A stretch of DNA of 64,000 bases from contig LSRX01001308.1 in assembly GCA_001939145.1 (NCBI GenBank), forward strand, positions 1-64,000, read 5' to 3'. Below the pieces are notes generated by a model. That model worked only from the letters and a program-made list of their open reading frames with translations, searched no databases and had not been told where the DNA came from. Positions within the stretch are counted from its first letter, which is position 1. Each line of letters starts with the position of its first letter. The position numbers and the translations under genes were made by a program. Positions 30,612 through 41,660 of the stretch are shown one piece after another. Origin of the DNA: Symbiodinium microadriaticum. Lineage: Eukaryota > Sar > Dinophyceae > Suessiales > Symbiodiniaceae.

Positions 30612-30695
30612 GGCAAACGCTGTGCGTGAGCGCACTTGTACACCTAGCAGGAGCAGCCAAAAGGTGCGAGTGACTGTGCACATAGCTGAAGCCTT
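30612..30695 (+). repeat. Split direct repeat B2
   Basis: 84 bp identical to B1; separated from A2 by a 26-bp spacer. Followed at once by CCCTAAA-like sequence. Confidence 0.95.
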
Positions 30696-30696
30696 A

Positions 30697-30752
30697 AATC
30701 CTACAAACCCCTACGCCCCTAAATCCTAAGCCCTAAAACCCCGAAACCCCTG
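30697..30752 (-). repeat. Telomere-like CCCTAAA tract at the right edge of Retroelement II
   Basis: Degenerate units such as CCCCTAAATCCTAAGCCCTA, C-rich strand uppermost, the same orientation as the tract at 22955. Confidence 0.75.
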
Positions 30753-30839
30753 AATTGAGGTCTTCTGTCATGGATGTTGCAGCCTACAGCCGCGATTCTG
30801 TTCAGCCGGGGGCCCGGGAAGCTGGGGAACATTGGAGAT

Positions 30840-31060
30840 GACACTATGCCATGTATGTATGTTACTCACTGTTCTTAATCATTACTAGTTTTTATATTAA
30901 ATAGTATTACCTATTATTAATCATTACTTTATTATTCATTTTTGCTGGTTAGTATTGATTTCTATTAACCAGTATAAAGTGTTATTACTTATTATTAATC
31001 ATAAGTACTTATACTTAATTTTTATTCGTCAGTATAAACCATCATTAAGTGTTATGTATG
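30840..31060. repeat. AT-rich island of TTATTAAT-type repeats
   Basis: About 220 bp of diverged ATTATTAATCATTA, TTAGTATTGATT and CAGTATAAA units. It is far richer in AT than its surroundings and has no coding potential. Confidence 0.7.
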
Positions 31061-32249
31061 TATGCACGTACGCATCTGGCTCAATGGCAAGACAAGAAGC
31101 TAGTATGAAAGCAGTCGGACTTGGGTGGCTTCCAGACACGCATTCGGTGTCGTGAGACCCGTACTGTATCGAGAGAAGAACAAAACTCACATTGCTGGAC
31201 ATCACATTCAGAAGAAGCCGAGAAAGGTGGCAATTGTAGGTGTTGCGGATTGAGATTTCTTGCGGACATGCTGACGATTTCTGACACCGTCTTAGCAGGA
31301 AGAGAAACAATCACACAGAAGTTGCACACATGTTTGCCAAACATGTGAAGACAGCACAACCCATGAGGGCAAGATGTAGCATGCAGACAATTCCTTGAGG
31401 CCCTTGAAGCACGATTTGCCACACAAAGAGCTGGCTTTCTTGATCTTGTCATCATAATGTAAACATAGATCCATAGCCCTTTTACCACACTACGACATAG
31501 GTATGACAGTTTTTGTCCTTTATCTAATTCGAGGCAAGGAATGCATGGTGGGTCTGGTTCCGTTTGTTTCCGCATCTCTGTTGGTCTAGGGAGCGGGCTT
31601 GGAGACAGGAGTCCAGAGCAGTCCCGTTTCAATGGATCCAGGTACTGCGAGGGATGGGAGTATCAGCTGTGATACGATTCCCACTACAATCTATCCAGAG
31701 TAAATATCTATTCCTCTGTCGCTCTTGGTCTCATTCCCGAAGTGTTCACGGAACCAAAGGCAATGCACGGCATCACCCTTTATCCCGACGCCCGGCCCTT
31801 CACGGGCAGAGTGGGGATCACCGAAATTATGGTTCAGGGTTGGGTGAAGTGAAAGAGAACCTTTGGTGAATCAGGGGAGACGTTGTCGGCCACTCCTCAC
31901 CACTCTCCCGCCAGGTGTAAGCCCCTTCTTTGCTTGTGAAGGCTGCGGATGGCAGCTGCCGGGGGGGGGTCACTCCTGTACCCCAGAGAGATGATCCCAT
32001 TCGTGAGAGCTTTGAGAGCTTTGATTGCGAAATCTCAGATGGTGTCAAGAATCAGCAAGAGTTGGAGTGGGCCCAATGCCAAAAAGAAGAGAAGAGAAAG
32101 CGCGACTCTTCGAAGCGGTGCGGTCTGAAGGCTCCTGATCAACAAGCTCTTCATGCTGCCCAGGACGCAGGCCTTTCCTGAGCCAGAGCCGGAGCAAAAC
32201 ACTGGGGTGTCGCTATGTCTGGCACACGGGGGCCAGGGTGACGAAGGGA
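31061..32249. other. No gene recognised; possible exons
   Basis: A minus-strand frame of 183 codons (31081-31632) is Cys/Ser/Arg-rich and has no family likeness. On the + strand, about 31726-31851, an open stretch reads GLIPEVFTEP, MHGITLYPDARPF and VGITEIMVQGW, which looks protein-like and might be an exon. The missing N-terminus of the RRS1-like gene might also lie here. Confidence 0.3.
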
Positions 32250-34833
32250 CGATGGTGTCGCTCCCTGCAGAGGCCCTGTTGGAGAGCCCTACGATCCCAA
32301 TGCCGCCGCCGTAGATGCAAAGAGCTGGGCGGTCGAAATTCCTCAGGACACATTCCGGCTACCCCGGTCAAAGCCTATACCGAAGGAGAAGCCGAAGACA
32401 AGGTGGCAAAAGTTCATGGAGGTCCATTTCCTGCCACATAGCGAGCAGAGGAAGCTTTGGGGGGGTGAAAAGCTCAGGAAAGGAACATGAAGAAGCGAAA
32501 GCGAAGTCGGCTCGTCTGGGACGAGGCCGCCCACATCTCCCGCCTGAAGATCGCTTGGCTCCAAGCTCCCAGCTCTTTGCCTCCGCGCTCAGATCGAAGG
32601 GGACTGGAAACCTCGCTGGGGCCATAAGCTCAGAGAGCTCGGATGGGCTGGGATGGGTTTAGGGTTCAGGGCTTCAGGGTTTAGGGTTGCAAGGATTTAG
32701 GGTGACCGGCAGGTTACAAGAGCATCAAGAAGTCTCAGGACAAGGCGAACTGGGTGCACGAGGCAAGGGCAAGATGAGCCGGGACAAAGGCGCTCGCGAG
32801 CCTTTGCTCGCTTGGGGTGTGTGCGAGGTTGGCCAACACGAGGATCCCAACGAGAATCCCTTTGACAAAGCCGGGGCCCGGAAATAGCTTTCTGCACGGC
32901 GACTGGGTGCTGCTTGTGCTCAACCAAGGGAAACAGTGCACAATCTCTCGAGTTCTCTTTCTTGCAATATCGGCACCTGATTTTCGAGTCCCAGTCGCTT
33001 CTCTTCTCAAGTTGTTTTCGGGGGGATCTGGCTTGTCTTTGGAGTTATCTGGCTGGAGTGAAGAGGGTATCGGAAAACAAAGGGCGAGCGGCGAGATCAG
33101 GAAAGCAAGTTCGGTAACCAAGGAGGGCGATGTCGGAAAACAGCCGGACAGAATCACACAGCCAGAATCAGAAAACAGCACAGCCGAAATCAGAAAGCAT
33201 AACAGAATCGGAAACAATAATCAAAAAACAACACTAGCAAAACCAGAAAACAAGAGATTTTGGCCACAAACCGAGAAGTGAAGGAAGGCCGCGGCCTTTT
33301 CACCCTTCGGTTTTGGCGCCACAAACCCAGAGGTGAAGGCCGCGGTCCTTTCACTCTTCGGTTTGGGCCACAAACTGAGGGATGAAGGAAGGCCGCTCTC
33401 CTTCCACCCCTCTGTTTTGGCCACAAAGCAAGAGTGGTGAAGGAAGGCCGCGCTCCTTTCACCCCTCGGTTTTGGCCACACCGCGAGGTGAAGGAAGGCC
33501 GCGTTCCTTTCACCCTTCGGTTTTGGCCACCAACCGAGCAAAGCAGAGTGGCGCTTCTGTACGGAAGTGTGGTCTCCAACAACATGGGAACTCGCACGCG
33601 AGCAAGCCCGTCACGCCATTGCAGTGGCTGTTTTCGATTTTCGTTTGTCCTGTTTGCTGATTTTCGACCGCCCTGTTTGATTTTGCCCCCCCTGTTTTCT
33701 GATTTTCCTGCGGCAGTTTTTTGATTTCGGCTTTCCGTTTTGCGATTTTTGTTGTCTGATTTGGTCCAGTGTTTCCCAATATCGTCCGATCCGTTTTCGA
33801 ATTTGTTTTCTGCAGTCGTGGTATTTGGTCTGGTTCCACGGATGTTCGGAGTCTTTGAGGCCAAGGCGGAGCAACGACTTGTGAAAGCCCGACAGAAGAT
33901 GCGGGAAGCAACCCGGCTGCAAGTGCACTAGACTAAGAGCATGGTCAGTGGTCTGCTGCCACCAGGTTCGAAACCAAGTGGAGGCCGCCGGAGGCAGGAA
34001 TTTCAGCAGCGGGGACAGGAGCAAGCAGGAGCAACAGAGCTCGCCTCGAGGCAAGCTTCGTGCCTCAGTGCCTGACCTCGTGGGCAGCCAGACATAGCCT
34101 CAGTCACTCACTTGGCGCATTCGCTCGACACTTGTCTGCGCCATTGCGCTTTGGGAGTCACTTTATCTCAGGAAACGAGGGAAGGATGGGCTAAGGGAGG
34201 CTGTGAAACGAGCACAGGCTTGCCGAGCTCTGCAAGGAAGGTGATCGAGAATTATCTTGTATCGCTCTTCAGGTGTCGTCTGCCTCCTACGGCAAGTTTG
34301 ACAGGATAGCGCCGAACGAGGCGAGTCAGAGACTTCGCAAGCCATCTTTCTCAGGTTTCATGGTGTTTCATCATGCTTCCTTCAAGAAGAAGGCGACAAA
34401 CTTGCAGCCCACACGCAAGAAGGGCATTGCGCCCGTCAGCAGCAACGCTGAGAAGGAGCCGCTTCTGCGCGTGAGTGAATCGGAAGTATCCACAAAAGCG
34501 GGCAGAGGACAGCTACTTGAAGACAGTGGGTCGCGTGCTGTCCGGCGATGGCTACATCGACAAGCACAAAGCCGCCAAGGTCTGATGGCGTTCTGACCAC
34601 ACCGTGGTGCATGTTTCGATTAGACGAAAGATGCGCGCGACAGGTTGGCGTGACGCGGGAGCGCCGCAACGACGCAGTGGGCCCAAGTGAGATGCAGTGT
34701 GACTCTCGCGGGGCCGAGCCCAAGCCTTCAGCCAGAAGTGCCTAGGCGCGCTCGCAAGCGAGCGGGAAGAGCGGGTCCAAGCGGCGCAGCAAACAAGGTG
34801 GAGGCAAAAAGAAGGGCCGACGGTGAGAGACAA
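32250..34833 (+). CDS. RRS1: RRS1-like ribosome biogenesis gene, about 11 exons
   Basis: Exon pieces in order match Rrs1, which helps load 5S RNP onto pre-60S particles in the nucleolus. About 32290-32455: RLPRSKPIPKEKPKTRW (family LPREKPLPKxKxxTRW). 32487-32530: KKRKRSRLVWDEAAHI. 32593-32640: IEGDWKPRWGHKLRE. About 32735-32775: SQDKANWVHEA. About 32836-32875: HEDPNENPFDKA. 33856-33928: KAEQRLVKARQKMREA. About 33967-34080: RNQVEAAGGRNF. 34273-34340: VSSASYGKFDRIAPNEA (family VSTASxGxF). Then about 34376-34470, about 34505-34582, and a final basic tail, KSGSKRRSKQGGGKKKGRR, ending TGA 34831-34833. Several exons start after AG. One intron contains telomere-like repeats; the largest (about 32.88-33.85 kb) contains a fold-back minisatellite. 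The N-terminus is not found. Exact junctions are inferred. Confidence 0.7.
32655..32703 (+). repeat. Telomere-like repeats inside an RRS1 intron
   Basis: GGTTTAGGGTTCAGGGCTTC and following TTTAGGGT units between the exon ending about 32640 and the one starting about 32735. Confidence 0.7.
33060..33850. repeat. Fold-back minisatellite in the large RRS1 intron
   Basis: The left arm (33060-33258) repeats A-rich units such as AATCAGAAAACAGC. The right arm (33625-33815) carries the complement (CTGTTTTCTGATTTTCC). Between them, 33259-33540 holds about five copies of a 50-57-bp tandem unit: GTGAAGGAAGGCCGCG, CCTTTCACCC, then TCGGTTTTGGCCACAAA. The design (inverted simple arms around a tandem core) resembles the block at 12.19-13.40 kb. 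Confidence 0.75.
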
Positions 34834-36699
34834 GCCTGAGGAGTAGCCTGAGGAAGTGAGAGGCCGACTTGGAAGCAAGTCTGAGACTGCCCCCGCTTTC
34901 ACGGCTTTCACGGCTTTCGTGGCGTTTCACCTCAATTACAGCCGCTTTAGCCACTCAGCAACTCAGCCGTCGGAGAAAGCGTCGAGCTCGCAAAGCATCC
35001 TGGTGGGCATTTCATGACGTTCTTCGAGAACTTCACCCGAACACTCTCGCTGTGGGCTCAGTGTTGTAGTTTTAGGCGAACAGGATCATGGCTCCTGGGA
35101 TCGCAGCGAGTCCTTCCTGAGACATGTGGGGCACCTGGCGGCTGCTTTGCTGGGGGGGGGCCTTGGGACATCCCTCGGTGTGCCCTGCTTTGGGGGCCAG
35201 GTCGGACAGGCCGCAGTTCGTGAACAGGTCTGCTCAAGAGCACCTGATGCGGGGCCCCACAGCTCTGAGATCTGAGAAAACTTGAGGGTCCCCTGGGACC
35301 TCATGACAGAGAGAGAGCCCTCAGGTACATACAGGAAAAGGTGAATCCGGTGTTGGAGGCCCAACATGGAGAAACGCGCGCGCGCGCGCGCGTTTCGGGT
35401 GGAACTGTTGGTCACGGTCCGAACCGTGGCAGGCGCTGGTGACTGCAGTTCTTCTGGAGCGCCCCGACGATCCTTCCTTTTTCATGCTTAGGCGGGCTAA
35501 TCAGGGAGGGTTCTGCAAAGGAGCGGTCCGTCGTGCCGACGCGCTTTTTGGGGTGCAAAGGTGGCTCTGCGAGCAGACAAAGTCCTTAGATGGTCCAGAG
35601 CAGGTGGGGGCGGAGCAGAGCTGAGCGAAGCGCTGGAGGGTTTTTCGTCGGTTCTCCGAAGCCGAGGGCGGCGGCCAGCGGGCCAGCTCCATTGCCGAGG
35701 AGGCGTCGAGTTTAGCCCCGGGGCGCTGGACAGAAGCGATCTCTGCCTGTCAAGCCGCAGCCCGGCTTTTTTGCATCGTCTCCCTTCGGCACTTTCCATG
35801 CTGTTGATCACGAGATCCGGGTGTAACGGCTGCCATGGTAGCCTGATAGGAGCTTTGTTGAATATCAGTGCCATATACCACCTTCCTGCTATACCATTTG
35901 CCATGGCCCTTCCCCCGAGCTCGAGTGGCCCGAGCGACATCTCCTTGGCGGACGTGCTTCGTGAGGTCTCTGACATCATGAGCAATCCCAGGCGCTTCTC
36001 GGGTTCAGGTTCAGGGTCCCGGTCGCAAGGTTGAAGAGTCCCGGGGTCGTGTTTCTGCAGCCTTTTTGAGTAGATCGCTCGGGATCCTTGGATCTTGTGG
36101 GCCGTTTGCAGATCCTGGGAGAATCGCCGCGAGACCATCTTCGAGTTGCTGCGACGATCTCTCCTCCAAAGCGGCCGGCCGGCTCCCCGGAGATGCTGTC
36201 TGTTTGGCTCTCCGAAGTTCTTCCCACGGTGAACTACTGAGGAACGACAGCTTGGACTCCAAGCTACATGGCCCAGACAGCAGCATCGAGACTGCCTGGC
36301 TCTTTCTCTTGACGCAGCTGGGATCAACTCGGGTTTCCGTGCTTAGTGCGCTATAGGTGTGGCAAGGTGCAACACATAAACCACTGGCTGAAAGGGGGCG
36401 GGAGACGCGCCAACCATATTTTGCTAGGATCTTCCAGGTCGTCCCAGGCTTCCCAGGCAGGTCCATGGAGGAAGGGAGGTCACCTCCGAACCGGCATCAG
36501 GTTGCGGCGACGAAGCCCAGTTCGGCAGAGGCGTATCGACGAGTGTCTGAAGGCGCTCCGTTCCTCTGACAGGCCGGGTTTTCCGTGGTCTCACACTCGG
36601 CAGAGGCTCATCGGATCATCTTTTTTGATGCTAAGGTGGATGCAGATCCTCAGGCAGTCGTCCAGGGCACAGGAGCTGCTAGGGGATCAAACTGGAGCT
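34834..36699. other. No gene recognised; Z-DNA-like palindrome
   Basis: Only GC-rich frames without family likeness. At 35371-35396 a perfect 26-bp palindrome consists of GAAA, nine CG dinucleotides and TTTC. Minus-strand frames at 35497-36466 are Arg/Ser/Pro-rich and look like chance openings. Confidence 0.4.
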
Positions 36700-37287
36700 T
36701 TGCCTGCTCCGCTGTCAGACCTTGAGGGGGTCGAAGTCGCAGAAACGGCCCATGAAGCCCATCCCAGATTTGGCAACCTGAGTCCCAAAGCAATGGCTGG
36801 CACCGCGGTTTTCTCAGCGGCAATGCAAGCAACTTCAGGCCCAAACTCACCTGCAGGCGGTGCTTCACCAGCACAGGATCTTGATCGAAACGGCGACAGA
36901 GCCACGGATAAGATCGAGGAAGGTGCCAAGGAGCCGCAGCATCATGTCACTTCGAAGGTGGTTGGGGCCACGCAGTCAGCTTTCCAAGCAGTGCGGGACA
37001 CCAATCAGAAATATGGGGTCACCGACAAGATTGGTGAAGGTGCGAAGTCTGCATACACGAAGGCGCGAGACTTCGAGCAGCAGCATCATGTCACGTCGAA
37101 GGTGGCTTCTGGGCTTAAAGCCGGGGTTAGTGGTGCTGCATCGGCGGCTGGGTCGCTGGCAAAGGGTTCGAACCCGTTTACCCACAGTGCAACATCACAA
37201 ACGGAGGCCGGGAAGAATTCGGGGAGGGAGCAGATGCTGCTTCTGCAATTTTGCTGTGCTCTCTTGCTACTCGCGACGCTAGTGTAG
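36700..37287 (+). CDS. Amphipathic-repeat protein, C-terminal part
   Basis: C-terminal part of an open frame ending TAG 37285-37287. It has two related helical repeats: ATDKIEEGAKEPQHHVTSKV, and VTDKIGEGAKSAYTKARDFE followed by QQHHVTSKVASGLKAG. The repeated core is TDKI-EGAK and QHHVTSKV. A Ser/Gly stretch and a hydrophobic tail (LLLQFCCALLLLATLV), a possible membrane anchor, follow. The repeats have the Ala/Lys/Gly make-up of LEA-like or stress helical proteins, but I cannot name the family. An intronless 3' exon is likely; the upstream part of the frame looks non-coding. Confidence 0.45.
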   Translation: MPAPLSDLEGVEVAETAHEAHPRFGNLSPKAMAGTAVFSAAMQATSGPNSPAGGASPAQDLDRNGDRATDKIEEGAKEPQHHVTSKVVGATQSAFQAVRDTNQKYGVTDKIGEGAKSAYTKARDFEQQHHVTSKVASGLKAGVSGAASAAGSLAKGSNPFTHSATSQTEAGKNSGREQMLLLQFCCALLLLATLV

Positions 37288-40200
37288 TGCTTGCTATGCT
37301 GCTCAGCGCAGGTCAACTCCCGGAATCCTTTCCGGGAGGCGCGCAACGGCAATCCGTTCCGGTGACCCTGCGCCCTGCGCCCTGCGCCCAGTTCCGATGA
37401 CCCCGAAGACTCGGCATTGACCTCGGATGGTGGCCACTCCTCGATCCCGGCGACGAGCTTCCACAAGGATGTTCCCCCCGAAGGCTCTCGAAGAGTGTTA
37501 ACCGGACCGTCGAAGCATCGACCGTGTGGAGTCTCCTCGGAGTTGGCCAGCGATGGCTGCACCGTCGCAGAGCTGTCATCTCCGGTATGATGTGACGAGC
37601 ATGCCGCAGCAGCGCGAAGCATCCTGTAGCAGCGAAAAGAGCCGTGTGCAGTGCGGAAAGCGGTGGTTGATGTCTCTTGTCTCACGCGAAGTCATGCCTG
37701 CGCAGATCGAGACGGTTCAGGCAGAGATCAAGAAACTGAAGGCGCAGAACAGTGCATGGTAATCGATTTTTAGAGGGGTCCGAACTCGTTGAAGGAGCGG
37801 AAGTCGGAGTTGCAAACTCTGCTGGGCTTGGAAGAGGCTCTCCGAGGGTCATGCGGAGGGCAAGGTGCCGCTGTCTGTTGGTGGTGACATGCAGATGGCA
37901 GGAGGTGTTGCCCTCAATGGACCCAGCATGAGAACTCCGTGAGGCTCTTGCTTTCTTTGTGCGCTGGCGGGTTTAGGCTTGACCAGCGCTGTGCAGGTGA
38001 ATGGTGGGGGTGGCTTCTGACGCTTCAGGAGCAGGGTGTCGCAGCACGAGTCTAGACGCCAGGAGACTGCACGCAGATGGGTGGAAACTTGAAAATGATG
38101 CCGACAGCAATGCGTCAGAACTGCACCGAACCTTCTCAGTCTCAAATTGCACCAGAAGGAAATTCTGGTGGATGTAGGGAGAGCGTGCAAGAGAGACCGA
38201 CTGAGACACTGGGCCGGTGTCTCCTTTCGCGAACCTGAACGCAACTCAGGAGGGAGGACCTGAAGGTTTTTAAGCATGTCACTTTCTGAGAGCTTCATGC
38301 TGTGCTCCCAAGTGAGTCGGCTTCCCCAGCCGGACCATGTTCAATCAAAGCGATGCAATCTGCCGTTCATGACCAAGAACGGAAGACAAGGAAGGACAAC
38401 GCGAAACAACCTTCGAGCCTGAAACACATGTAAAGTCCCATACCATGTTCGTGGCTGGCAGTTGAGCCTATTGCCAGCTTTCGAGCGAGACGTTTGGAAG
38501 TGGTAAGCGACGAGTTGGAATCATAAGTCTGAGACTTTGAGGAGCATCGCATTAGAGGAGGTAGCACCCTCGCAGCTTTCCCAAAGGGCTGGTGATTGGG
38601 GAGCTTCTTTGGAAGATGAGGCTACGTCCTGCAGCCACTTGGAGCACTACTTACAAGAGACGGCTGCGGTTTCGGTCCTGCACACCATGTCGCATGACCA
38701 ATTCCTTCTGCGAGCTCATTTGGTGCAACAGCTTTACGGCGTATACGGTCCAGGCCTCTTTCCCGCTCCGCGGACCAGTGCAGAGTCGGGGTGCTGTCCC
38801 CGCTTTTCCCCACCAGGGCCGGTGCCGCGAAAGTCTTTTTGGCCGCGACAGCGGATGATGTGTGGGTACAGTAGGAAAGGACGCGAAGGACAACGAACGA
38901 TGCAAACAAGCACAGCAACACATCAATGGACGAAGCCGAGGATAGTCCAGTGCTGAAGTGGAAAGAGCAAAAGCGACCAAACAGCTGCAGCACAATTAGA
39001 TTTCACATGCCAGAGCTGGCAGCCAGAGAATCTTGGAACAAAGTGCTCAGCAATCCCAGCCTAGCGGACCTAGCAGTCGCGCAGATTTTTTTTTACGAGT
39101 TTTCGCATCCCCGACCTTCGTTCGTCACGGATACGATCGATCAGTACATCCCACGAACGAACAGGTGACCCAGACGCAGTGCAGCAGCATTTCTTATGGA
39201 AGTTGTCTCCGCTTGCCAGTGTGCGAGTTCGTCGTGGTGGCTCAAAGGCCATTGGCTGTGTAGACTCTAGAGGCATCAGAGGTGCAATCTTTCCACGTGT
39301 TGTACGTTGCTTCTGGATGTAGAAGTTCCAAGCATTACAGATTCCCACTCACTAGTTGCAAAGGCTTGGAGTAGACATGCTGCGAGGGACTCAAGCCATG
39401 TCGCGCTTTCACACCCCGCTGGCTGTCGCCTCAGCAACACAGCGGAAGCAAAAGCCGTGGAAAGTTTGGTGCATGGCAGCGCCGAGTGCTTGGCGAGGAC
39501 ACGGCGTTTCAAGCAGCAACGGACGTAACAGGTGGAGGAGGTGGAGGAGGGGTTGGACACCCAGAAAACCTCTCATTTGCTTGTTTTCCGCCGAGCGCTT
39601 GGCTGCTGTCGTGTGCTGCAGGCTACTCCGCCCAGTGCCGCTACACCTCCCAACGAGATGGCTGAGGCAGGCGTATGGCCTGAATTGCCCAATGCTTTTT
39701 CCTTTCCTTTGTTGCACGGTTCGAACCGCTTCTGAGGCCGCATCGCAATGGGCTCGGCATGTGCGGACGGCAAAGTTTTTGGGTTTGAAAGACCATGAAT
39801 GGCGGCATGCCGTCAACATGCATTGCGTTAGGTCTGCGCGATTTCCACTTCACATAACGTTCCAGCCTTTCACTTCTCCCGCCAGGCAGCGTACACAGCA
39901 TCCAGGGCAGCGCAGGCAGCGCAGTACGCTTCACAACAGGCCCGGGTTCGCCAAGCGTTCGGAGAGAGCTTCGCTGCGATTCACAGGCGCAAATGGCCAC
40001 GAACTCTGCCCAGAATGTGGTGGCCACAAAGATGGAGACGGTGGTTCTGTTGAAAAGACGAGCGTCGACAGCTTCCCGAGGCAGTTGCTCAAGTGAGCTA
40101 CTTGATGAACAACCCGGACTTGAGATCCGCACCGGCCCAAGATCGGTCTCCTGAGTCTCCTGGGTCGTGCGCCACGTTGATGTTTAAAGATGGCTAAGGC

Positions 40201-41660
40201 AGCTTTGGACGGCGTCCTCTCGGATGGCTTAAGCAGCTCTCCCGTGCTGCTGTCCCTGTGCATCTGCAAGGCACACGGACGCAGCACGCTTAGCCTGCGA
40301 GTGAAAGTCGGGAGCCTGTTCAAACCAGGAGCCCCACGCCGCCAGTGGAAGGCCCGGGAAGTGAAGTGTCAGGATGGTAACCTAGCCGTCATTGGACTCG
40401 GGACCTGGACAGGAGCAAACGCGACTGCTTCATCTGATGACCTGCCGCATGGCTATCGCCTGGACCCTCTTGCGAGCAGTGCCAGTCGCAGACGCAGACT
40501 TGACCTGAATCGTGTCGACCAAAGTGCCAAAGCAGACTCTGGCGCACGGTCATGGCCCATCCAGCTGCTCGCAGTACCTGGAGTTGCTCCGTCGTCCGAT
40601 GCAAGACAGTCGGTCGCCATGGGCCGAAAATGCCGGGGGGGGGGGGTGTGCAGGAAAGCCGACACGCATGGCATTTTGAGGAGGACATGTTTGACTCTGC
40701 GAAAGATCTCGGCTCACAGGAAATTTAAGAGCCAGATTGGATGGCCGCTCTTGCACAAATTTGCTTTTAGGCTCCAGTCAGCCACGAGCGTGCACAAACT
40801 GGCAAACCGAAAGCTGAGAGCTAGATAAGAGATCTTGCAATCCACGAGCACCATTGGACACCCCGACTGTGGGCCAGTGGCTCACCTTCCTGCAGATTTG
40901 GACGTCTCTTTTTCACCGTGCCAGCGCATGGTGAGCTAAGGACTCATGGGCCAAACCCAGAACGTTGAAGAAGGTGACGGTCATTTCTTGCTGCTCCCTT
41001 TCTCTCGCATGCTCGCGTTGTGTTCCGCGAAGGTGCTCCACCCATCACTCCGCCTGAAGTGGAGGTGAACCGTCGGCGAAAGGCCTGGGAGCGCACAGCC
41101 TTCTCTTGCTTCGCGGCGAAAGAGCTTGTTTTTGGACACCAGGACTACCTGCACCGCTTGGGGATCCAGAAGGATCATGAGCTCCTCGGTGAGAAAAAAG
41201 GCTCTCGGGAAGCAGGGCTCCGGAGTTGAGTTCCGCTGCCAGGAAGTTTGCTGGCTACCAGCCTCCCGTTCCACCGACTGCCACCGCTGAGGCCTTTTCA
41301 AGAGAGGCCCCCCTTCCGACCAAGGATGTTCCTTTTTCAATTCGGGAGGCACCGGACAGGCTTCAGCACCCAGAGGAATCGGGGGAGAAAGAGGCCGGGA
41401 CACACCGTCGCTACTTGTCTGGGCTCCAGCTGCATTCGGGCTGCACAGGGCGAGGATTTTGAAATGAACGCACTGGACTTGAAGAGTTGGGCGCCAAGTC
41501 CACCGAGAGCTGCATCTGAGTCCAAGAGCTCACCCTCTGAGGTCAAGACGACTTCAGGGTGAACTTTCTCCGCAAGCTTTCCTACTCACAGGTGTGGGTG
41601 CCACAGGCACGCACTTTGTCTGAGAGCTGCCCCGTCACTTTCTCTTGCTTCTCTTCGTAG
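37288..41660. other. 4.4 kb with no identified gene; candidate exons only
   Basis: Candidate exons are 37695-37762 (PAQIETVQAEIKKLKAQ, coiled-coil-like), 38926-39130 (WNKVLSNPSLADLAVAQIFF), 39990-40090 and 41020-41229 (AKELVFGHQDYLHRLGIQKD). None matches a family I know, and no chain of exons can be assembled. A short tandem of CCCTGCG lies at 37371-37392 and a G run at 40636-40646. The last candidate could belong to the HAD-type gene that follows. Confidence 0.3.

Larger units (their letters stand above)
23039..30695 (+). mobile_element. Retroelement II: tyrosine-recombinase (DIRS/PAT/Ngaro-like)
   Basis: A 7.66-kb element bounded by split direct repeats: A1 (23039-23083) at the left, then B1 (30457-30540), A2 (30541-30585) and B2 (30612-30695) at the right. 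This A1...B1-A2-B2 layout characterises PAT/Ngaro-type DIRS-order elements, which integrate through a circular intermediate using a tyrosine recombinase. Inside, all on the + strand, are ORF1, a gag-like ORF, RT, RNase H with a nested methyltransferase-like segment, and an intact-looking recombinase ORF. The A and B repeat pairs are identical by eye, suggesting fairly recent insertion. Even so, gag and RT contain frameshifts and a stop. The whole element sits in telomere-like sequence. Confidence 0.85.

Noticed and set aside
33221..33541. Minus-strand ORF with repeated WPKPKGER-like blocks
   Set aside because: It translates the 50-57-bp minisatellite units inside the intron; the period explains the protein repeat.
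37150..37190. GGTTCGAACCC, resembling a tRNA T-arm
   Set aside because: It lies inside the open frame at 36700-37287 and no acceptor, D or anticodon arms could be placed around it.
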